Part shown: positions 31,632-31,962 of the stretch, one piece after another
Position numbering within the stretch: the first letter of the stretch is position 1
Layout: the number at the start of each line of letters is the position of its first letter
Assembly (NCBI GenBank): GCA_051960855.1
Contig: JBQCDV010000229.1
Span: 1-31,962, forward strand
DNA from: JBQCDV01 sp051960855
Lineage (GTDB): Bacteria; Actinomycetota; Actinomycetes; JAJZTN01
Direction of reading: 5' to 3'
Length of the DNA: 31,962 nt
The notes under the pieces: model-generated
Seen by the model: the letters and a program-made list of their open reading frames with translations, nothing else
Databases searched by the model: none
Told to the model about the DNA's origin: nothing
Program-made: the position numbers and the translations under genes

Positions 31632-31962
31632 TCCACGGTTCCCTTCGGGTTCGGCTCCTGGCGGCGACGCACCGCCAGCACGGTCACGTCGTCCGGCTCG
31701 TCGGCTGCCCGACCGGCCACGCTCATCCTCGTGACAAAATCGGCAAGATCGTTGGCCGCCAGCCAAGCCTCCCGTACGCCGTGTGGGACATCGCCGGGTC
31801 GCCCTCCCAGCCGGTCCATGACACCGTCGCTGACGACGACGACGATCTCGCCGTCCTGCAGCCAGGTGCCATACGTGGGCCACTCCCCCGGGCCGAGCAG
31901 CCCGAGGGGCGGCCCGCTCGAGGCGAGGATCTCGACTCTGCCGTCGCTACGGACGACATAGG
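31628..31962 (-). CDS. PP2C-type (SpoIIE/RsbU) phosphatase, C-terminal part, cut by window edge
   Basis: About 111 codons remain; the gene continues beyond position 31962. Reading leftward, WLQDGEIVVVVSDGVMDRLG carries the metal-binding Asp-Gly of PP2C/SpoIIE phosphatases, and DEPDDVTVLAVRR holds the late Asp pair. The upstream piece with SSGPPLGLLGPGEWP matches the family's central strand region. It would dephosphorylate the STAS antagonist encoded next. Any N-terminal sensor domain (PAS, GAF or response-regulator) lies outside the window, so the stimulus is unknown. Confidence 0.92.
   Translation of the reverse strand, partial: YVVRSDGRVEILASSGPPLGLLGPGEWPTYGTWLQDGEIVVVVSDGVMDRLGGRPGDVPHGVREAWLAANDLADFVTRMSVAGRAADEPDDVTVLAVRRRQEPNPKGTVE

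Overview
The window is GC-rich with dense, often overlapping genes and many GTG starts. It encodes MshB, a mycothiol-pathway enzyme known from Actinomycetota, so this is a chromosomal segment of a high-GC actinobacterium. I see no IS element, phage gene, CRISPR array, tRNA or rRNA. From memory, several genes (typA, a family-5 binding protein, mshB, fdxC, dapC, dapD, dapE, LOG) recur in the same relative order in the Rv1165-Rv1205 interval of Mycobacterium tuberculosis, so the backbone is conserved vertical DNA with lineage-specific genes between.

Left part (1-7.6 kb): the end of an unidentified gene; a leftward dapE-LOG-LOG string; divergent dapD, coupled by a TTGA overlap to a membrane-anchored two-domain putative peptidoglycan hydrolase; then a leftward fdxC-dapC-gltA string. 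Three steps of the succinylase diaminopimelate (lysine and cell-wall) pathway lie within about 5.6 kb, with citrate synthase between them. dapC appears to start at a CTG inside the fdxC stop.

Middle (7.6-19.7 kb): a GNAT/DUF2254 pair; a leftward operon of an FtsH-like membrane AAA protease with large insertions, a small membrane protein (DUF6113-like) and a flavin reductase; divergent mshB; a secreted family-26-type glycosidase facing a divergent membrane family-2 glycosyltransferase (cellulose-synthase-like) with a long coiled-coil insertion in its catalytic domain; and a DPP-IV-type serine peptidase ending at a strong bidirectional terminator.

Right part (19.7-32 kb): a five-gene peptide ABC importer in the order permease, lipoprotein, permease, ATPase, ATPase (the order of the Streptomyces bldK locus), with hairpins between cistrons; a 391-bp non-coding gap; typA; a divergent Nudix/PrmC-like methyltransferase pair carrying in-frame tandem repeats; a DUF421 membrane protein coupled to an unknown single-span protein; and a PP2C phosphatase/STAS antagonist/anti-sigma kinase partner-switching module cut by the window edge.

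The points most worth following are the interrupted glycosyltransferase with its divergent glycosidase, the dapD-coupled wall hydrolase, the methyltransferase lacking its NPPY motif, the insertion-bearing FtsH relative, and a possible sigma-B-type promoter plus perfect palindrome before the DUF421 gene.
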